From Pseudomonas syringae (GTDB taxonomy: Bacteria; Pseudomonadota; Gammaproteobacteria; Pseudomonadales; Pseudomonadaceae), in contig NZ_LGSI01000074.1 in the NCBI RefSeq assembly GCF_001698815.1, positions 109,924-173,923 of the forward strand: DNA of 64,000 nucleotides. Reading direction: 5' to 3'. The translations under genes and the position numbers were made by a program. This document shows, piece after piece, positions 8,600 to 17,069 of this stretch; position 1 is the first letter of the stretch, and each line of letters starts with the position of its first letter. The notes beneath the pieces are model-generated. The model saw nothing but the letters and a program-made list of their open reading frames with translations. It had not been told where the DNA came from and made no database searches.

Positions 8600-9420
8600 G
8601 AACGTGGCTCCTTGTGGTTATCGGCCACGGCGGTCTGCCAGCCGGGCGTACGCTTTTCCAGAAACGCGCGCAGACCTTCCTGGCCTTCCGCGCTGATGCG
8701 GATTCGGGCGATGGCGTTCTCGCAATAGCGACGCAGCCCGGGGCTCAGCTCGCCGTTTCCGACTTCCCGTAGCAAGTCCTTGCTGGCGCGCATGGCCAGC
8801 GGGCTATTGAGCAGCAGATTGTCGATCCATTGTTCGACGTAATGTTCCAGCTCGCTGGCGGGATAGCACTCGGCAAGCAGGCCGATCTGCTGCGCTCTTG
8901 CGCCGCTGAAACGTTCAGCGGTCAGGGCATAGCGCCGGGTTGCGCGTTCGCCGATGGCCTGCACCACGAACGGGCTGATGACTGCCGGAGCGAGGCCGAT
9001 GCGTACTTCCGACAGGCAGAACTGCGCATCCTCGGCACCAATGGCCATGTCGCAGCAGCTGATCAAGCCCAAAGCGCCGCCGAATGCCGCGCCTTGCACC
9101 ACTGCCAGGGCGGGAATCTTCAGCTTCGCCAGGTTGTACATCAGTTCGGCGAGTTCCCGAGCGTCATCCAGATTGGTGTTGTAATCCAGATTCGCCGATT
9201 GCTGCATCCAGGCCAGATCGGCACCGGCGCTGAAATGCTTGCCACGCCCGCGAATCAGCAGGAAACGCAGGCTGGCGTCGGCTTGCACCTGATCCAGCGC
9301 GAGAATCAGCTCACGAATCATCTGGGCATTGAAGGCGTTGTTTTTCTCCGGGCGGTTCAGCCACAAAGTGGCGAAGCCGCGCGGGTCACGGTGGACTTCT
9401 ACAGTATGAAAATCGGTCAT
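8596..9420 (-). CDS. liuC: Methylglutaconyl-CoA hydratase (crotonase fold)
   Basis: This enoyl-CoA hydratase/isomerase-family protein (274 residues from the chosen start) hydrates 3-methylglutaconyl-CoA to HMG-CoA in leucine breakdown. Some Pseudomonas homologues act in acyclic terpene (geranoyl) use. Crotonase signatures are visible: GRGKHFSAGADLAWM (oxyanion hole) and VQGAAFGGALGLISCCDMAIGAE. The start chosen is ATG at 9420, 6 bases after AAGGA; ATG at 9426 and 9441 are in frame but poorly spaced. It lies between liuB (25-base gap) and liuD (ATGA overlap). Confidence 0.93.
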   Translation of the reverse strand: MTDFHTVEVHRDPRGFATLWLNRPEKNNAFNAQMIRELILALDQVQADASLRFLLIRGRGKHFSAGADLAWMQQSANLDYNTNLDDARELAELMYNLAKLKIPALAVVQGAAFGGALGLISCCDMAIGAEDAQFCLSEVRIGLAPAVISPFVVQAIGERATRRYALTAERFSGARAQQIGLLAECYPASELEHYVEQWIDNLLLNSPLAMRASKDLLREVGNGELSPGLRRYCENAIARIRISAEGQEGLRAFLEKRTPGWQTAVADNHKEPRS

Positions 9421-9445
9421 GGTCATTCCTTGGGCGCGCACCGGC

Positions 9446-11053
9446 TTACATGCGGAACAGGCCGAATGTGGTGGGCTCGATGGGGGCGTTCAGCGCGGCG
9501 GACAGCGCCAGGGCGAGCACATCCCGGGTCTGGGCCGGGTCGATGACGCCGTCGTCCCACAAGCGAGCGCTTGAGTAGTACGGATGCCCTTGATGCTCGT
9601 ACTGATCGAGAATCGGCTGCTTGATCTCTGCTTCCTGAGCGGCGCTGAAAGGCTGGCCGCTACGTTCCGCCTGTTCGCGCTTGACCTGCACCAACACGCC
9701 AGCGGCTTGCTCGCCACCCATGACGCCGATTCGCGCGTTGGGCCACATCCACAGAAAGCGCGGGTCGTAAGCGCGACCGCACATGCCGTAATTCCCGGCG
9801 CCGAAGCTGCCGCCGATGATCACCGTGAACTTTGGCACTTTGGCGCAGGCCACAGCGGTCACCAGTTTGGCGCCGTGCTTGGCAATGCCGCCGGCTTCGT
9901 ATTTCTGGCCGACCATGAATCCGGTGATGTTTTGCAGAAACAGCAAGGGGATGCCGCGCTGACAGGCCAGCTCAATGAAGTGCGCGCCTTTTTGTGCTGA
10001 TTCGGCGAACAAAATGCCGTTGTTGGCAAGAATCGCGATGGGGTAGCCATGCAGGCGAGCGAAACCACACACCAGCGTCGTGCCGAACAGGGCCTTGAAC
10101 TCATCGAACTGCGAACCATCCACCAACCGGGCAATGACTTCCCGCACATCGAAAGGCTGTTTGGCGTCGGCAGGAATCACCCCGTACAGCTCTTCGCTGG
10201 CGTACAGCGGGGCGATGGGGGCGATTGCTTCAAGTTGCCCTTGTTTGCGCCAATTGAGGTTGGCGATGCAGCGACGGGCCAGTTCCAGTGCATGCTCGTC
10301 GCTCTCGGCATAGTGGTCGGCAACCCCGGACGTGCGGCAATGCACGTCCGCACCGCCGAGGTCTTCAGCGCTGACCACTTCACCCGTAGCAGCTTTGACC
10401 AGCGGCGGACCGGCAAGGAAGATCGTCGCTTGCTGGCGAACCATGATGGCTTCGTCGGCCATGGCCGGCACGTAGGCGCCGCCCGCCGTGCAGGAGCCCA
10501 TGACCACGGCGATCTGCGGGATGCCCTGAGCACTCATGTTGGCCTGGTTGAAAAATATCCGGCCGAAGTGCTCGCGGTCCGGGAACACTTCATCCTGCCT
10601 TGGCAGGTTGGCGCCGCCCGAATCCACCAGATAGATGCACGGCAGGCGATTCTGCTGGGCGATGGTCTGCGCGCGCAGGTGTTTCTTCACCGTGAGCGGG
10701 TAATACGAACCACCTTTTACCGTGGCATCGTTGGCGATGATCATGCATTCGACGCCTTCGACCCGGCCGATACCTGCAATCACCCCGGCTGCCGGGACAT
10801 CTTCGTCATAAACCTCGAAGGCGGCGAGCTGGCCGATTTCAAGAAATGGCGATCCGCTGTCGAGCAGGCGATTGATACGCTCCCGAGGCAGCAGCTTGCC
10901 CCGCGAGGCGTGGCGTTCCTGGGCTTTGGCGCCGCCGCCTTGCTGGATTTTCTCCAGCAACTGGCGCAAGCCGCTGACGTGCTCCAGCATTGCGACGCTA
11001 TTAACTGAAAAAACCGGCGAGCGGGTGTTGATCTGGCTATGCAAAATGGCCAT
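9446..11053 (-). CDS. liuB: Methylcrotonyl-CoA carboxylase carboxyltransferase (beta) subunit
   Basis: This 535-residue carboxyltransferase subunit moves the carboxyl group from LiuD biotin to 3-methylcrotonyl-CoA. It shows the two-lobed crotonase-like fold of this family: an N-terminal lobe with YLVDSGGANLPRQDEVFPD and VMGSCTAGGAYVPAM, and a C-terminal lobe with FLQNITGFMVGQKYEAGGI and IGGSFGAGNYGMCGRAYDP. Length is normal. GGAG stands 6 bases ahead of the ATG. It is the second gene of liuABCD. Confidence 0.95.
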   Translation of the reverse strand: MAILHSQINTRSPVFSVNSVAMLEHVSGLRQLLEKIQQGGGAKAQERHASRGKLLPRERINRLLDSGSPFLEIGQLAAFEVYDEDVPAAGVIAGIGRVEGVECMIIANDATVKGGSYYPLTVKKHLRAQTIAQQNRLPCIYLVDSGGANLPRQDEVFPDREHFGRIFFNQANMSAQGIPQIAVVMGSCTAGGAYVPAMADEAIMVRQQATIFLAGPPLVKAATGEVVSAEDLGGADVHCRTSGVADHYAESDEHALELARRCIANLNWRKQGQLEAIAPIAPLYASEELYGVIPADAKQPFDVREVIARLVDGSQFDEFKALFGTTLVCGFARLHGYPIAILANNGILFAESAQKGAHFIELACQRGIPLLFLQNITGFMVGQKYEAGGIAKHGAKLVTAVACAKVPKFTVIIGGSFGAGNYGMCGRAYDPRFLWMWPNARIGVMGGEQAAGVLVQVKREQAERSGQPFSAAQEAEIKQPILDQYEHQGHPYYSSARLWDDGVIDPAQTRDVLALALSAALNAPIEPTTFGLFRM

Positions 11054-11119
11054 CAGTTACTCCCTGAATGCTGTGGTCCGCAGAGCGGCAGGATCTTGTC
11101 TTGCCGCTTGCAACTGCTC

Positions 11120-12283
11120 TTATTTCGTCTCATTGAACAGTTCGCGCCCAATCAGCATCCGGCGAATTTCACTGGTGCCCGCGCCGATCTCATACAGCTT
11201 GGCATCGCGTAACAGCCGCCCAGCCGGGAATTCATTGATGTAGCCGTTGCCGCCCAGAATCTGGATGGTGTCCAGGGCCATTTGCGTCGCCCGTTCGGCG
11301 CTGTACAGAATCACTCCGGCGGCATCCTTGCGGGTGGTTTCGCCGCGTTCGCAGGCCTGCGCCACGGCATAAAGATAAGCGCGGCTGGCGTTCAGTTGCG
11401 TATACATATCTGCCACCTTGCCCTGAATCAGCTGGAATTCGCCGATGCTCTGGCCGAATTGCTTGCGGTCATGGATGTACGGGACCACGACATCCATGCA
11501 AGCCTGCATGATTCCGGTCGGGCCGCCCGAGAGCACCACGCGCTCGTAATCCAGGCCACTCATCAGCACTTTCACACCGCCGTCCAGCGCGCCGAGCAGG
11601 TTTTCTTCCGGCACCTCGACGTCGTCGAAAAACAGCTCACAGGTGTTCGAGCCGCGCATGCCCAGCTTGTCGAACTTGTTGCTGCGGGAAAATCCCTTCC
11701 AGTCGCGCTCGACAATAAATGCGCTGATGCCGTGCGCAGCTTTTTCCGGGCTGGTCTTGGCGTAGATCACATAGGTGTTGGCATCCGGGCCGTTGGTGAT
11801 CCAGGTTTTGCTGCCATTGAGTACGAATCGGTCACCGCGCTTGTCGGCACGCAGGCGCATGGACACCACGTCAGAACCGGCGTTTGGCTCGCTCATCGCC
11901 AAGGCGCCAACGTGCTCGCCGCTGATGAGTCGGGGTAGGTATTTGGCCTTCTGCGCCGGGTTGCCGTTGCGGTTGATCTGGTTCACGCACAGGTTGGAGT
12001 GCGCGCCGTAGGACAAGGCTACCGATGCCGAGCCGCGGCTGATTTCTTCCATCGCCACCACATGGGCCAGATAACCCAAGCCCGCGCCGCCATACTCTTC
12101 GTCGACGGTAACGCCCAGCAGGCCCATTTCGCCAAACTTGCGCCACAGGTCAGCCGGGAACAGGTTGTCTTTATCGATTTGCGCCGCGCGAGGTGCGATT
12201 TCGGCTGCGACGAAGGACTGGACCTGATCGCGCAGCATGTCGATGGTTTCGCCCAGGGCGAAATTCAGGCTTGGGTAACTCAT
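11120..12283 (-). CDS. liuA: Isovaleryl-CoA dehydrogenase
   Basis: This 387-residue FAD-dependent acyl-CoA dehydrogenase oxidises isovaleryl-CoA to 3-methylcrotonyl-CoA, the first CoA-ester step of the liu pathway. ACAD landmarks are LAMSEPNAGSDVVSMR, KTWITNGPDANTYVIYAK and, near the end, EIGAGTSEIRRMLIGREL. The glutamate of GLDYERVVLSGG (Glu247) corresponds to the catalytic base of isovaleryl-CoA dehydrogenases, which sits in a different helix from that of medium-chain enzymes. This supports the specific call. The start follows AAAGGAACGCTACCC. It is the first gene of liuABCD, with a LiuR-type palindrome about 45 bases upstream. Confidence 0.95.
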   Translation of the reverse strand: MSYPSLNFALGETIDMLRDQVQSFVAAEIAPRAAQIDKDNLFPADLWRKFGEMGLLGVTVDEEYGGAGLGYLAHVVAMEEISRGSASVALSYGAHSNLCVNQINRNGNPAQKAKYLPRLISGEHVGALAMSEPNAGSDVVSMRLRADKRGDRFVLNGSKTWITNGPDANTYVIYAKTSPEKAAHGISAFIVERDWKGFSRSNKFDKLGMRGSNTCELFFDDVEVPEENLLGALDGGVKVLMSGLDYERVVLSGGPTGIMQACMDVVVPYIHDRKQFGQSIGEFQLIQGKVADMYTQLNASRAYLYAVAQACERGETTRKDAAGVILYSAERATQMALDTIQILGGNGYINEFPAGRLLRDAKLYEIGAGTSEIRRMLIGRELFNETK

Positions 12284-12316
12284 GGGTAGCGTTCCTTTGT
12301 TGTTGTTGGATGGGTC

Positions 12317-12348
12317 GCTATGACCTTTACGTTAACGTAAACCTGCAA
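12317..12348 (-). promoter_or_regulatory. liuA promoter with LiuR-type operator
   Basis: A perfect 16-base palindrome tttacgttaacgtaaa lies at 12326-12341. On the minus strand it sits between a -35-like TTGCAG (12348-12343) and a weak -10-like CATAGC (12322-12317) 20 bases apart. This is the long-spacer layout used by MerR-family regulators. The related palindrome ahead of liuR (14360-14375) supports LiuR as its binder. Confidence 0.8.
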
Positions 12349-12434
12349 CTGAAGGGTGTCAAACGCGGAATGACTGCATCGGATAGAGGGCGAGGCGGGA
12401 AGGGGATGAACGATTAAAAGCCAGAAAGCACGAA

Positions 12435-12452
12435 GGGGAGCCTAAGCTCCCC
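12435..12452 (-). terminator. Hairpin, possible terminator of the broken-ORF region
   Basis: A perfect 7-bp stem ggggagc/gctcccc has a 4-base loop ctaa. It lies about 20 bases beyond the stop (12473-12475, minus) of the open frame described for the AT-rich gap. The tract after it on the minus strand is only moderately T-rich, so terminator function is uncertain. Confidence 0.45.
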
Positions 12453-12472
12453 TCCAAGGTATTTTTGCATGC

Positions 12473-12976
12473 TCATTTTTTATTATCGGCTGGCCTGTTG
12501 TTGTTTTTGGCGACCTGGCCTTGACTGCTTTTTTTGAGCGATCCCCATTCGGGATCAAGAGCAAACGTATTTTTTTGAGCGCTGATGCTGCTTTTATCAA
12601 TCGATTCAACCAGTTCTGGAGCTACCTGAAGGTAGTTTTGTTGTTCTCTGTCCGGTTGTGAAGGTTCTGATATCCAGAAGCTTCGAAAAGCGAATCCACT
12701 CCAAAAAAATCTGTTAGCTGCGTCTCTGTCCGTATTGTTCTTGTTATGTCAGAGCCGTTACGTATTGTTTTTATTGGGTTACTGCACATTTTATTCTTGT
12801 TGTACGTGAGATATAGCAGGACCCGTGCCAGTTTTGCCAAGTCCTTTAAAATCGGGGGCTGCGCGGAATTCGATGGCATTTGAAGCTGGAGGACTCATCG
12901 AAATATGTTTCCGTGTTACCCGTTTGCGTCGTTTCCCCGCGTATGTTGCGGTGCGCAGGGTAACACTCTGTGACAA
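12473..12976 (-). pseudogene. AT-rich stretch with broken or remnant small ORFs
   Basis: The gap between liuE and liuA is visibly AT-richer than its surroundings and holds short overlapping minus-strand frames. ATG at 12898 opens a 35-codon frame (MSPPASNAIEFRAAPDFKG...). A second frame (ATG near 12789) begins MCSNPIKTIRNGSD and runs to 12622. A third, without any start codon, is open from 12748 to the stop at 12473 and reads into a hydrophilic tail ending NNNRPADNKK. The last two would join into one protein through a single frameshift. I do not recognise the family. The pattern suggests decayed, probably acquired DNA rather than a working gene, but a small real gene cannot be excluded. Confidence 0.4.
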
Positions 12977-12987
12977 GTTGTCGCATG

Positions 12988-13887
12988 CTAGTCCGACAGA
13001 CGTGCCTTCGCTACGCGCGAGCCTGTGTCCCGTCCGAGCACCTGACAGATGCGTTGACCGGCGCTGATCAGTTTATCCAGGTCGACCCCGGTGTCGATGC
13101 CGAGGCCGTTGAGCATGTACAACACATCCTCGGTTGCGACATTACCGCTGGCGCCTTTGGCGTAAGGGCAACCGCCCAGCCCGGCAATTGAACTGTCGAA
13201 CACCTCGATGCCTTCCAGCAGGCTCGCGTAGACATTGGCCAGCGCTTGCCCGTAAGTATCGTGAAAATGCCCGGCCAGTTTGCCTCGGGGGATTTGCCCT
13301 GCGACCACATCGATCAAGTCACGCGTAGCTCCGGGCGTGCCGGTGCCAATGGTGTCGCCCAGGGAGATCTCGTAGCAACCCATGGCGAGCAGCTCGTTAG
13401 CGACCGCAGCGACTTGTTGCGGTGCCACCTTTCCTTCATAAGGGCAGCCGAGGACGCAGGACACATAACCGCGCACCTTGATGCCATGCAGACGCGCGGC
13501 CTCCATGATCGGCGCGAAACGTTCCAGGCTCTCGCTGATGGAGCAGTTGATGTTGCGCTGGGAAAACGCTTCTGAAGCTGCGGCGAACACCGCGACTTCC
13601 TTCACGCCAGCGGCCAGCGCATCTTCGAAGCCTCGCCAGTTGGGCGCCAGTGCTGCGTAAGTGATGTCATCGTTACGCTGGATTTGCGCAAACACCTCGG
13701 CGGAACCGGCCATTTGCGGCGCCCATTTGGCCGAGACAAAAGCGCCGACCTCGATGTAGCTCAGGCCTGTCGCGGACAGATCGTCCACGAGACGAACCTT
13801 GTCCGCAACGCTGATGGGCTGCGCTTCATTCTGCAGGCCGTCGCGTGGGCCGACTTCTACCAGGCGTACTTTTTTGGGCTGCGACAT
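12988..13887 (-). CDS. liuE: Hydroxymethylglutaryl-CoA lyase
   Basis: This 299-residue TIM-barrel lyase splits HMG-CoA into acetoacetate and acetyl-CoA, ending leucine catabolism. Family motifs are clear: VEVGPRDGLQNE at the N-terminus (metal and catalytic Arg-Asp), HFHDTYGQALANVYAS (metal histidines) and GLGGCPYAKGASGNVATED (the catalytic cysteine loop). GGAG precedes the ATG. It directly follows liuR (29-base gap) rather than ending a liuABCDE operon as in P. aeruginosa, and it is about 700 bases away from liuA. Confidence 0.95.
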   Translation of the reverse strand: MSQPKKVRLVEVGPRDGLQNEAQPISVADKVRLVDDLSATGLSYIEVGAFVSAKWAPQMAGSAEVFAQIQRNDDITYAALAPNWRGFEDALAAGVKEVAVFAAASEAFSQRNINCSISESLERFAPIMEAARLHGIKVRGYVSCVLGCPYEGKVAPQQVAAVANELLAMGCYEISLGDTIGTGTPGATRDLIDVVAGQIPRGKLAGHFHDTYGQALANVYASLLEGIEVFDSSIAGLGGCPYAKGASGNVATEDVLYMLNGLGIDTGVDLDKLISAGQRICQVLGRDTGSRVAKARLSD

Positions 13888-13916
13888 ACCGGTCTCCAGC
13901 TAGATCTGTTCGAGGT

Positions 13917-14318
13917 TTATTTGGTAATAAACTGATTTTCATCAATTTTACTCAAGGCAAGCTTGCAACGTTCCTCAGCGGTATCCAGCTCCAGCTGCAT
14001 TTGCTGGATGTCCAGCAACTGCTGTTCAAGCTGATTGCGACGCTCGATGATCTTCTCAAGCATGGTGTGCAATTGCTTGCGGTTGCCGCCACTCGGATCG
14101 TAGAGCCCGATGAGGTCCCGGCACTCAGCCAGGGAAAAGCCGATGCGTTTACCGCGCAGGATCAGTTTCAGGGTGACCTTGTCACGGGCGGAATAGATGC
14201 GCTCCAGCCCCCGACGCTCTGGGGCCAGCATGCCTTGCTCTTCATAAAAGCGGATCGCCCGGGTGGTGATGTCCAGCTCGCGGGCGAGATCGGAAATGCT
14301 ATAGGTCTGGTTACTCAT
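13917..14318 (-). CDS. liuR: MerR-family regulator of the liu genes
   Basis: This 133-residue MerR-type regulator has a DNA-binding head YSISDLARELDITTRAIRFY followed by EEQGMLAPERRG, and a long coiled-coil dimer helix (about residues 80-125). Family knowledge links LiuR to repression of branched-chain and fatty-acid catabolic genes until pathway CoA esters appear. It is the first gene of a liuR-liuE unit. A palindrome about 42 bases upstream closely matches that ahead of liuA, which fits autoregulation plus control of liuABCD. Confidence 0.92.
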   Translation of the reverse strand: MSNQTYSISDLARELDITTRAIRFYEEQGMLAPERRGLERIYSARDKVTLKLILRGKRIGFSLAECRDLIGLYDPSGGNRKQLHTMLEKIIERRNQLEQQLLDIQQMQLELDTAEERCKLALSKIDENQFITK

Positions 14319-14359
14319 GAGAACGCTCGACGGAAACGTAGGGCTAACCTACGGCGCAG

Positions 14360-14375
14360 TTGACGTTAACGTCAA
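14360..14375. promoter_or_regulatory. LiuR-type operator upstream of liuR
   Basis: A perfect palindrome ttgacgttaacgtcaa differs from the liuA site only at the third and fourteenth bases. On the minus strand it overlaps a possible -35 TTGACG. Confidence 0.8.
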
Positions 14376-14446
14376 GCTATCAAGCCGGCCAGTGCATCCG
14401 ACCAGTCTCTAAATAGTATTAAGTTGTGAGGCTTATCTTAAATAAA

Positions 14447-15397
14447 TCAAACAGTTGAATGATCAATATGAATTTCTTTCGAGGTGTTTTCCTTCGCCGT
14501 GATGGTCTGACACAGTTCGATGATCTGTTCACGCATCCAGCGATTGGCCGGGTCCTGATCGGTGCTTTCGTGCCAATAGAGATGAGTTTCTACTGAAGGC
14601 ACGTCGTTGACCGGCAATGCCACGTAATGCAGGTCGTGACGCCGGGCAAAGCGCTCGGGCACCGTCATCACCATGTCGGTTTGTTGCAGCACTTGCGACG
14701 CCATCAGGTAATGCTGGGAGCGCAGGGCAACCTTGCGCTGAATGCCCATCTTCCCAAGCGCCAGATCGACATAACCAAGGCCGCTGCGGCGGCTTGAAAT
14801 ATGGATATGCGTCAGCGATAAATAGTCTTCGAGCTTGAACAGTTCCTTGCCCGCCAGCGGATGGCCACGGCGCATGGCGCAGACATATTTATCTTCCATG
14901 AGTTTGACGTGCCGCACTTGTGGATCGGTGTTCAAGGGTGCGTCAACCGCAAAATCAAGACGTCCGGCCGCCAGCTCCTTGGTGGTTTCCCGGCGTTTGG
15001 ACAGGAAACTTTCGATGGTGACATTGGGCGCCAGGCGTCGCAGCCGCTGGAACAAGGCCGGCAGCGTTACCGCTTCCGTCAGGTCGGTCATGCTGATCCG
15101 ATAGTTCTTGTTGGCCTGCAACGGGTTGAAAATGCGACTTTCCTGCACCGAAACCCTGAGCAGCGACAGCGCGTTGCGCACCGGGCCGATAATGTTCTGG
15201 GCCATGGGCGTGGGCACCATGCCCTGAGCGGTGCGCACGAACAGCGGGTCGTTGAAGGTTTCCCGAAGACGGGCCAGGGCGTTGGAAACCGCTGGTTGGG
15301 TAATGCCGACGATCTGCCCGGCGCGAGTCAGATTGGCTTCGGTATAGATCGCGTCAAACACGATGAATAGATTGAGATCGACCTTGCTCAGGTTCAT
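14447..15397 (-). CDS. LysR-family transcriptional regulator
   Basis: This 316-residue LysR-type regulator has a winged helix at residues 1-62 (DLNLFIVFDAIYTEANLTRA, then ITQPAVSNALARLRETFNDPLFVR). The DPLFVRT wording places it in the NodD/LeuO-like branch. The effector domain follows from about residue 90. It is divergent from the acyl-CoA dehydrogenase gene (169-base gap), so control of that gene is likely. The inducer cannot be inferred. GAGG precedes the ATG. Confidence 0.9.
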   Translation of the reverse strand: MNLSKVDLNLFIVFDAIYTEANLTRAGQIVGITQPAVSNALARLRETFNDPLFVRTAQGMVPTPMAQNIIGPVRNALSLLRVSVQESRIFNPLQANKNYRISMTDLTEAVTLPALFQRLRRLAPNVTIESFLSKRRETTKELAAGRLDFAVDAPLNTDPQVRHVKLMEDKYVCAMRRGHPLAGKELFKLEDYLSLTHIHISSRRSGLGYVDLALGKMGIQRKVALRSQHYLMASQVLQQTDMVMTVPERFARRHDLHYVALPVNDVPSVETHLYWHESTDQDPANRWMREQIIELCQTITAKENTSKEIHIDHSTV

Positions 15398-15566
15398 TCG
15401 ATGCGCCTCGTTACTGTTTTTGTTGTGTCGCGGCTCGCTGGCTGCGTGGCTCGACTATATATCGGTTATGAATGTTTATACACGCTGAAAATAGGTTAGA
15501 TAAATGTTGGTCGCTGGCCTAGCATCGGATTCATGACCAGATAACCTCATCAGAAGGTAGCGACCC
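15398..15566. promoter_or_regulatory. Divergent LysR / acyl-CoA dehydrogenase control region
   Basis: This AT-rich gap holds tatatatcggttatgaa and ataggttagataaatg, the most likely promoter and LysR-binding stretch. No single operator could be fixed by eye. Confidence 0.35.
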
Positions 15567-16799
15567 ATGGATTTTGCGTACTCATCGAAGGTTCAGGAAT
15601 TGCGCGAACGCGTCACGGCGTTCATGGATGCCTTTGTCTATCCCGCTGAACCGGTGTTCGAGCGTCAAGTTGCCGAAGGCGACCGCTGGCAGCCCACTGC
15701 GATCATGGAAGAGCTCAAGGCCAAGGCCAAGGCTGAAGGTTTGTGGAACCTGTTTTTGCCTGAATCAGAATTGGGTGCCGGGCTGACCAACCTGGAATAC
15801 GCGCCGCTGGCGGAAATCATGGGCCGTTCCCTGTTAGGCCCGGAACCCTTCAACTGCTCCGCGCCGGACACCGGCAATATGGAAGTGCTGGTGCGATATG
15901 CCAGCGAAGCGCAGAAAGTCCAGTGGCTTGAACCGTTGTTGCGTGGCGAGATTCGTTCGGCATTTGCCATGACCGAACCCGATGTCGCGTCTTCGGATGC
16001 CACCAATATGGCGGCCCGCGCTGAGCGGCAGGGCGATGAATGGGTGATCAATGGCCGCAAATGGTGGACCTCCGGCGCCTGCGATCCGCGCTGCAAGATC
16101 CTGATTTTCATGGGCCTGAGCGATCCTGATGGCCCACGTCATCAGCAGCATTCGATGATCCTGGTGCCAACGGATACACCTGGCGTGAAAATCGTGCGAC
16201 CGGTTCCGGTTTTCGGCTACGACGACGCGCCCCATGGCCATGCCGAAGTACTGTTTGAAAACGTGCGAGTCCCTTATGAGAACGTGCTGCTTGGCGATGG
16301 GCGGGGTTTTGAAATCGCCCAGGGTCGACTTGGGCCGGGGCGCATTCACCACTGCATGCGTTCGATCGGCATGGCCGAGCGCGCTCTGGAATTGATGTGC
16401 AAACGTGCGGTCAGCCGCGTAGCTTTCGGGCGTCCGTTGGCGCGTTTGGGCGGAAATGTCGACAAGATCGCCGATTCTCGGATGGAAATCGACATGGCGC
16501 GGCTGCTGACGCTCAAGGCCGCGTACATGATGGATACCGTGGGCAACAAAGTCGCAAAGAGCGAGATTGCGCAAATCAAGGTTGTGGCGCCCAACGTTGC
16601 CTTGAAGGTGATTGATCGGGCTATTCAGATTCACGGCGGTGCCGGGGTTTCCAATGATTTCCCTCTGGCCTATATGTACGCCATGCAGCGTACCCTGCGC
16701 CTGGCAGACGGCCCGGACGAAGTCCATCGCGCGGCCATCGGCAAGTTTGAAATCGGCAAGTATGTGCCTAAGGAAATGCTCAGAAGTGAAGGGCGTTGA
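15567..16799 (+). CDS. Acyl-CoA dehydrogenase, ACAD10/11-like
   Basis: This 410-residue FAD-linked acyl-CoA dehydrogenase carries the ACAD signatures FAMTEPDVASSDATNM (FAD and substrate) and IQIHGGAGVSNDFPLA. Where medium-chain enzymes have the catalytic Glu in a YEGT motif, this protein has LADGPDEVHR, with Asp381 in the corresponding position. This is a hallmark of the ACAD10/ACAD11 branch, whose animal members act on 4-hydroxyacyl-CoA derivatives. It probably acts in catabolism of an unusual fatty acid. AAGG lies ahead of the ATG. The gene is monocistronic, with a divergent LysR regulator. Confidence 0.88.
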   Translation: MDFAYSSKVQELRERVTAFMDAFVYPAEPVFERQVAEGDRWQPTAIMEELKAKAKAEGLWNLFLPESELGAGLTNLEYAPLAEIMGRSLLGPEPFNCSAPDTGNMEVLVRYASEAQKVQWLEPLLRGEIRSAFAMTEPDVASSDATNMAARAERQGDEWVINGRKWWTSGACDPRCKILIFMGLSDPDGPRHQQHSMILVPTDTPGVKIVRPVPVFGYDDAPHGHAEVLFENVRVPYENVLLGDGRGFEIAQGRLGPGRIHHCMRSIGMAERALELMCKRAVSRVAFGRPLARLGGNVDKIADSRMEIDMARLLTLKAAYMMDTVGNKVAKSEIAQIKVVAPNVALKVIDRAIQIHGGAGVSNDFPLAYMYAMQRTLRLADGPDEVHRAAIGKFEIGKYVPKEMLRSEGR

Positions 16800-16934
16800 A
16801 GTGAACGCGCAGGATTGACACTGATCATTGTGGGAGATTCTATGTTTTGGGGGGCAATCCCCAAACGTCTCGTTTGGCGGTGTCTGCCAGATACCTGCAC
16901 GGCAAAGTGAAAATCAAAAAACCGGAGTGATCTT

Positions 16935-17025
16935 TGTTGGAGCGAGGCTTGCCCGCGAAGGCGTCAATTCAGCCAGCGAAAATGTCGGCCGACAGACCCA
17001 TTCGCGGGCAAGCCTCGCTCCAACA
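16935..17025. repeat. REPIN: perfect inverted pair of REP units
   Basis: Left arm 16935-16959 (tgttggagcgaggcttgccc...) and right arm 17001-17025 are exact 25-base inverted copies around a 41-base spacer. The spacer itself contains a short palindrome, tgtcggccgaca. It is the same repeat family as at 1-102. Confidence 0.9.
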
Positions 17026-17069
17026 GAATTTGGATAAATCCGGTCCTACGGTTGGGCGCAGCACCTGCG

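Noticed and set aside
12825..13067. Plus-strand 80-codon frame across the liuE 3' end
   Set aside because: It is arginine/cysteine-rich, overlaps liuE, and no start signal is visible.
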